Shown piece after piece: positions 4,418-8,664 of a stretch of DNA of 8,664 bases; positions within the stretch are counted from its first letter, which is position 1; each line of letters opens with the position of its first letter. Where the stretch lies: NCBI GenBank assembly GCA_964536085.1, contig CAZHWR010000062.1, forward strand, positions 1 to 8,664, written 5' to 3'. This stretch comes from CAZHWR01 sp964536085. Its GTDB lineage: Bacteria > Bacillota > Clostridia > Oscillospirales > Ruminococcaceae. The notes under the pieces are model-generated. The model was not told the origin of the DNA, made no database searches, and saw only the letters and a list, made by a program, of their open reading frames with translations. Both the position numbers and the translations under genes were made by a program.

Positions 4418-7400
4418 ATGAACAAATTTAAAAGAGTTCTGGCTTGCGCTCTATGCGTTTCTACGGCGGTGTCGATGTTGTCATTGTCGTCGTTTGCGCT
4501 GGATTCTGCAAAGCCCACACAGGCAAAGGCCGCTACCCCGTATTCCTTGACGGCGCTGACGGTAGACGGCGAAAAGGATGAGGTGTACAGCAAGGCGGAC
4601 GTGATTGAGTCATCCTTTGTTGCAAGTGAGAGTCAGTTTGAAGAAGCTGACAATTTTTCCGCTAAGACCTATACGGCATATTCCGGTACAACATTGTATT
4701 TTTATACAGAGGTTGTAGATTCGGATGTGTACATGGTCAATAATCCGGGAAGCTTGAGCAACGCTAAAAACGGCGAGCGAATCAAGTATAATCTTGATTT
4801 CACAAATATCCAGGACGGAGACAGTAAAAATTCGGATATAGAAGGTTTTAAGGGACTTAATCTCAACACTGTTTTGAACGCTGATTCGGAATACCAGTGG
4901 TATAACGACGGCGACGACGCGTCCTGCAATGTTTCGTCAATAGACGACGGCGGTATCGCATATGCGTATAAACTTTCAGATGACGGTTATGTTATAGAGG
5001 TTTCGGTTGACACCTCTAAAATCCATTATAAAGACGGTTCCACTGCGACTATTACAAGCGGTCAGGATGTCGGTCTTGACGTTTATGTAATGGATAAAAA
5101 CACATCGCAGACAGGCAAGCGCAACCTGTATACATGGGACGGACTGAATAAATCGTGGGATTACCCTGCATACAACGGAACCTTGAATCTTGAAGAGGTT
5201 TCCTCTGTTGCAGGCGCTGATATCACCGTAAACGGAAAGCCCGTAACCGTTATAAACGACGGATATTCAATTGCGCCGCTTGCAGATTATAATTTAACCA
5301 ATCCGCAGAACTCGGATAAGGTATACAATAAAGTTAGCGGAAATTACACCGCAAGCTTTGAGTACGGAATAATCATGAGCAACGGAAGCTTAGCGGGTGA
5401 CGGTGTAAAGAATAATGTCGCGAAAAACATCAGATTGCCTAACGCGCTGTTCCACGACCAGGACGACGGCGGTGACAGGGATTGGACCTTGAGCTTCTCA
5501 TTTAAACCTTTGTCCGACTTCTCTGACAATGACTATACTACAATTTTGTCAACTGACGCAGGTTCTCATTATGTATTGCGCGTTTACAACAAGGCCGAGG
5601 ACGGCAATCCTGCGCGCTTCCGTCTTTGCTTTTCTAACGGATCCGGCGCTACGGATGACACTACTTGCTGGGTACCTTACGGTGACGACGGTGTTAAGTT
5701 TGAAGTAGGCGAAACATACACAATAACAATGGCTCAAAGCGGCGACAAAATGAACCTGTATATAAACGGCAATGTGGTTTTGGAAAACGCAAACGTCGCC
5801 TTTAATCTTGCGGGCGCAGGCACAGGAGCCAACTACAGACTCGGCGGTGTTTATAAAACGGGTGACAACGGCGCAAACATCGAGTGGAAGTCGGTTCGCT
5901 TTTATGCGGACGCTCTTGATGCGGCTCAGGTAAAAACAGTTGTCAACGAACAGACAAACTGTGTTACAGGCACTGCATATACAACCGAAAACCTTGATGG
6001 AGCTCAGATAGAAGCGACTGCGGTTGACGGCGCGACGGCAACTGTTGACGGAAATATCGTAACAGTTTCCGCCGGCGACGGCACAACAAGCGTTTATACT
6101 GTAAAAACTGCGGCTGCGGCAGATTCGACTTTTGAATTTGAACGATCAGACGACTGGTCCGCAGGAAACCTTAAAAACGAATCGATAAACCTCGGCGGAA
6201 CATATTCCGGCGCTTGGGTTGCTTATAAGGGAGTCGATTTCGGCGCAGGCTCCGATTCAGTCAGCGTTGTTTACTGCAATAACAGCGGACGCTGCCATTC
6301 GGATTCATGGCTTGATTTCCGCCTTGACAATAAAGACGGTATGTCTATCGGAAAGCTGTATCTTCCGGCTACAGGGGCTAATTGGGACACATACGGCAGC
6401 GCAAGCGTAGGCCTTACCAAAGCCGTAAGCGGTGTACATGATTTGTATATAGTTATGGGCGACGACGGTGCGGACAGCCAGCCGTATGTTGCAAATCTCG
6501 ACAACTTTACGTTTGGATTGGATTATTGGTTCTATGATGATTTTTCTGATGCAGCACGCTCAGCTGACACATGGAATCTTGTCAATCAGGCAAGTATTAC
6601 CGACAATAAGCTCCATATTACAAATGTTGCCGGCGCAAAAGCCTCTACAGGCGGCGCGGGCTGGCGAAACTATGTTTATGAAGCTACTATGGCGGTAGGA
6701 AGCGACACCTCCAAAATGTCAGGCATTATCGTAAGAACAACTACAGAGGGCACAGGCGCGGATTCATATCGTGGTTATTACTTCGCGGTTTCAGGCAAAA
6801 AGTATGAACTCGGAAAAGCAAACGGAAGCTGGACTGCTCTTGCAAGCGGTGATCTTGAGCTGACAACAGATGAAGAGCACACACTGACAGCAAAATGCTA
6901 TGAAAATAAAATCCGCTTTTATGTAGACGGCGAATTTGTAGTACAAACCACTGACACCGAGCATAAATTCGGCGGAATCGGTGTGAGAAGCCATGAGAAA
7001 GCCGCGGATTACAGCAAAACTCTGGTTCGCGCAATTACTACGGATGAAATTGAAAATGAGTTTATGTCATCAACTGCTAGGCTTGACAGTGTCACGGCTT
7101 TGGGCGGTAAAGTAACTGTCGATGAAGATAATGCTGCTGTAGCGGTGCAACTACTAAAAAATGCCGATAAAAAGCTTACAGCCACGGCTGCGGACAACGG
7201 CACGGTCGCGTTTGCAGACGATATGTCAGCAATTACGGTAACCTCCGAAAACGGAAAGGCGACTAAAGATTACACGATTACTTATTCCGAGGTCGATTCA
7301 TTTACTATCGCCGCCAATCAAGCGGGCGTCGGTATCAGCGGAGGAACAAAAGGAAATTATGATTCCGAGTCAAAAACATTCACCCAAAACGATAACGGCG

Positions 7401-8664
7401 ACGTGTATAAATTTGATTCAACCGCAATACGCAATAATGGTGAAATTGTTTCTCAGGGTAATTTTACAAATCTGGATCCCGACAGGACCTACAAGGTAAC
7501 CAGCTATATCGCATTTGATTTGTCCGACGTGACGGCAGATTTAAGCGACGATACGCTTGTTTTGGGAAACAGCCCCTGCGTTTATGATTATTACGACGGT
7601 GCGGATCATGAAACCGGATGGGACGGAAGCGGCGCATGGAGCGCGGGAATTTACCATTATTATCTCAACGGCGGTCTGCTGAGTCTGGGTCAGATAAAAG
7701 CGCTACAGGCCGAAGCGGACAAGAACGACGGCTATATCCGCGTTGAAACAGTTGTAGGACCGAATACGTTTGATTATGATTCAACAGGCATGACCAATCT
7801 TCATATTCAGGCAAGAGTTGAAGGACTTGGCAATGTTCCGAATATGGCGTATTTCGATCCGGACAATGCGCCGGAAATTATCGAGCCTGCGGGAGTCAGC
7901 GCTATATTCAAGGGATTCGAGCTGTCAATGCTTGCAAACACAGCCAAGCTTGACTCTGTAACAATCGGCGGCGTTTTAGCGTCTGTAAATGAAGCTGATA
8001 AATCGATTATGGTACGTTTGCCGATAGGAAGCGACGCTGATACAGCCGATATCGTCGTTGAAGCTGCGAATAACGGAACGGCGGTTGTTTCGGATGATCG
8101 CAGCGCCGTTACCGTAACCTCAGAGGACGGAGTATCAATTGTTGAATACTCGCTTAAAATTTTAGTCACCGCTGTTGATCCGAGTGAAGCAAATACTGCA
8201 ATCAGCAAAGTTGAAGCTATGGATTTAAGCGGCTATACTTCAAAAAGCGTCGGCGCTGTTTCCGATGCGCTGAATAACCTTAAGTCTGTTCTTCAGGATG
8301 AAAAAGCCACGCAGGATGATATTGATAAAGCTTTAAATACGCTGAACGAGGCTGTAGAGGCATTGGCTGAAAAAGCCGATTTTGCCGAGTTAAACGACGT
8401 TATTGCAAAAGCCGAAGCTCTTAAATCCTCGGATTATACAGAGGACAGCTTTAAGGCGGTTACCGATGCTGTTGAAGCTGCAAAAGCTGTTGTCGCAAAT
8501 GAAGATGCATCGCAAAGCGAGGCGGATAACGCTAAAGCTGCAATCAATGCGGCAATCAATGGCTTGGTTAAAAAGTCGGATGACGGCGGCAATAACAATA
8601 ATAACGGCTCCGCAACCATTCCCGCAGTTACAAACGGTACGGCTACAGTAAACGGCAAGACGGT
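4418..8664 (+). CDS. Very large secreted carbohydrate-binding multi-domain protein (3' end beyond window)
   Basis: The frame is open for 1415 codons to the window edge. Residues 1-27 are a signal peptide (MNKFKR, hydrophobic core, cleavage after SFA). Residues 42-262 resemble the CBM9/DOMON-like sugar-binding fold (TVDGEKDEVY, later LYFYTEVVDSD). Residues 310-512 look like a LamG/concanavalin A-like jelly roll (WTLSFSFKP, then LYINGNVV, LGGV and W-SVRFY). Residues 569-700 are a CBM6 (FEFE, VDFGAGSDSVSV, GVHDLYIVMG, NLDNFTF). Residues 703-873 form a second concanavalin A-like module (DDFSD, GWRNYVYEA, FYVDGEFV, GGIGVR). Two related Ig-like repeats (885-960, 1174-1250) flank an unassigned region (961-1173). 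Two FIVAR domains (1256-1387) and a Gly/Asn linker lead into the shared tail at about 1399. I see no catalytic motif, so the visible part seems to be a glycan-binding surface protein. An enzyme domain in one of the jelly rolls cannot be excluded. It is probably monocistronic, with its own promoter. Confidence 0.92.
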   Translation, partial: MNKFKRVLACALCVSTAVSMLSLSSFALDSAKPTQAKAATPYSLTALTVDGEKDEVYSKADVIESSFVASESQFEEADNFSAKTYTAYSGTTLYFYTEVVDSDVYMVNNPGSLSNAKNGERIKYNLDFTNIQDGDSKNSDIEGFKGLNLNTVLNADSEYQWYNDGDDASCNVSSIDDGGIAYAYKLSDDGYVIEVSVDTSKIHYKDGSTATITSGQDVGLDVYVMDKNTSQTGKRNLYTWDGLNKSWDYPAYNGTLNLEEVSSVAGADITVNGKPVTVINDGYSIAPLADYNLTNPQNSDKVYNKVSGNYTASFEYGIIMSNGSLAGDGVKNNVAKNIRLPNALFHDQDDGGDRDWTLSFSFKPLSDFSDNDYTTILSTDAGSHYVLRVYNKAEDGNPARFRLCFSNGSGATDDTTCWVPYGDDGVKFEVGETYTITMAQSGDKMNLYINGNVVLENANVAFNLAGAGTGANYRLGGVYKTGDNGANIEWKSVRFYADALDAAQVKTVVNEQTNCVTGTAYTTENLDGAQIEATAVDGATATVDGNIVTVSAGDGTTSVYTVKTAAAADSTFEFERSDDWSAGNLKNESINLGGTYSGAWVAYKGVDFGAGSDSVSVVYCNNSGRCHSDSWLDFRLDNKDGMSIGKLYLPATGANWDTYGSASVGLTKAVSGVHDLYIVMGDDGADSQPYVANLDNFTFGLDYWFYDDFSDAARSADTWNLVNQASITDNKLHITNVAGAKASTGGAGWRNYVYEATMAVGSDTSKMSGIIVRTTTEGTGADSYRGYYFAVSGKKYELGKANGSWTALASGDLELTTDEEHTLTAKCYENKIRFYVDGEFVVQTTDTEHKFGGIGVRSHEKAADYSKTLVRAITTDEIENEFMSSTARLDSVTALGGKVTVDEDNAAVAVQLLKNADKKLTATAADNGTVAFADDMSAITVTSENGKATKDYTITYSEVDSFTIAANQAGVGISGGTKGNYDSESKTFTQNDNGDVYKFDSTAIRNNGEIVSQGNFTNLDPDRTYKVTSYIAFDLSDVTADLSDDTLVLGNSPCVYDYYDGADHETGWDGSGAWSAGIYHYYLNGGLLSLGQIKALQAEADKNDGYIRVETVVGPNTFDYDSTGMTNLHIQARVEGLGNVPNMAYFDPDNAPEIIEPAGVSAIFKGFELSMLANTAKLDSVTIGGVLASVNEADKSIMVRLPIGSDADTADIVVEAANNGTAVVSDDRSAVTVTSEDGVSIVEYSLKILVTAVDPSEANTAISKVEAMDLSGYTSKSVGAVSDALNNLKSVLQDEKATQDDIDKALNTLNEAVEALAEKADFAELNDVIAKAEALKSSDYTEDSFKAVTDAVEAAKAVVANEDASQSEADNAKAAINAAINGLVKKSDDGGNNNNNGSATIPAVTNGTATVNGKT
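7070..8167 (+). repeat. Two Ig-like repeats flanking an unassigned domain in the large exoprotein
   Basis: Residues 885-960 (7070-7297) and 1174-1250 (7937-8167) align along their length. Both start TA-LDSVT, continue with a GG segment, carry NGT(A/V) followed by DD-SA-TVTSE-G, and end in a Y-(I/L)-(I/V) strand. They look like short bacterial Ig-like or cadherin-like beta domains. The 961-1173 stretch between them (DYYDGADHETGWDG, then GIYHYYLNGG) is Tyr/Asp/Gly-rich, and I cannot place it in a family. Confidence 0.7.
8183..8578 (+). repeat. Tandem FIVAR domains
   Basis: Residues 1256-1319 and 1321-1387 are two alpha-helical repeats of the FIVAR type: a helix with (A/I)-K-EAL, a (S/G)-Y(T) turn, a long Ala/Val-rich helix, then a D-A-Q-D/E turn and a closing NEAVEAL or NAAINGL helix. 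FIVAR repeats act as stalks or spacers in Gram-positive surface proteins. The phosphatase has a single copy at its residues 820-884, also just upstream of its C-terminal region. Confidence 0.85.
8627..8664 (+). repeat. Start of the shared C-terminal tail (third gene, cut by window edge)
   Basis: These last 38 bases are identical to 3434-3471 in the phosphatase gene, at the same position of the tail and in the same frame (TNGTATVNGKT). Immediately upstream the match decays within about ten bases. This makes it very likely that the gene ends with the same lysine-rich repeats beyond the window. Confidence 0.9.

Noticed and set aside
6741..7034. 97-codon - strand frame with Cys-, Arg- and His-rich sequence
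   Set aside because: It is antisense to the second concanavalin A-like module and its composition is not protein-like.
7807..8208. 133-codon - strand frame
   Set aside because: It lies wholly antisense to the open 1415-codon frame, is Ser/Thr/Ala-rich as expected for a shadow, and has no promoter or ribosome binding site.

Overview
The window looks like part of a chromosome from a Gram-positive, anaerobic, gut-type Clostridia (Ruminococcus/Oscillospiraceae-like). This is inferred from AT-rich spacers around moderate-GC genes, strong purine-rich ribosome binding sites, and large secreted multi-domain proteins built from carbohydrate-binding, FIVAR and Big_2 modules. No RNA gene or housekeeping gene is present to fix the taxonomy.

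Layout, all on the + strand. (1) Positions 1-110 are the last 35 codons of a gene whose body lies upstream, followed by a hairpin terminator at 121-157. (2) Positions 214-499 hold a promoter with an unusual direct-repeat operator and a long, foldable leader. (3) Positions 500-3850 encode a complete 1116-residue secreted alkaline phosphatase with two N-terminal binding-like modules, a FIVAR domain, a Big_2 domain and a lysine-rich repeat tail. It ends at a strong terminator (3864-3899). (4) Positions 3900-4238 contain no convincing gene but do hold an AT-rich inverted repeat and a GC-rich structured element. (5) A second copy of the operator/promoter at 4240-4304 drives a very large secreted protein starting at 4418. 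That frame is open to the window edge (1415 codons) and carries a CBM9/DOMON-like module, two concanavalin A-like modules, a CBM6 and two FIVAR domains. It breaks off at the first codons of the same tail.

The unifying theme is a row of independently transcribed exoprotein genes with unrelated working modules but the same C-terminal tail. The tail is near-identical at DNA level (106 of 110 bases between the first two genes; 38 of 38 bases between the start of the tail in the second and third). The second and third genes also share a promoter-proximal operator of 22-bp-spaced repeats. I infer a co-regulated set of cell-surface proteins held by a common cationic, probably wall-binding, tail: one releases phosphate and another binds polysaccharide. 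The anchoring role and the regulator are inferences.
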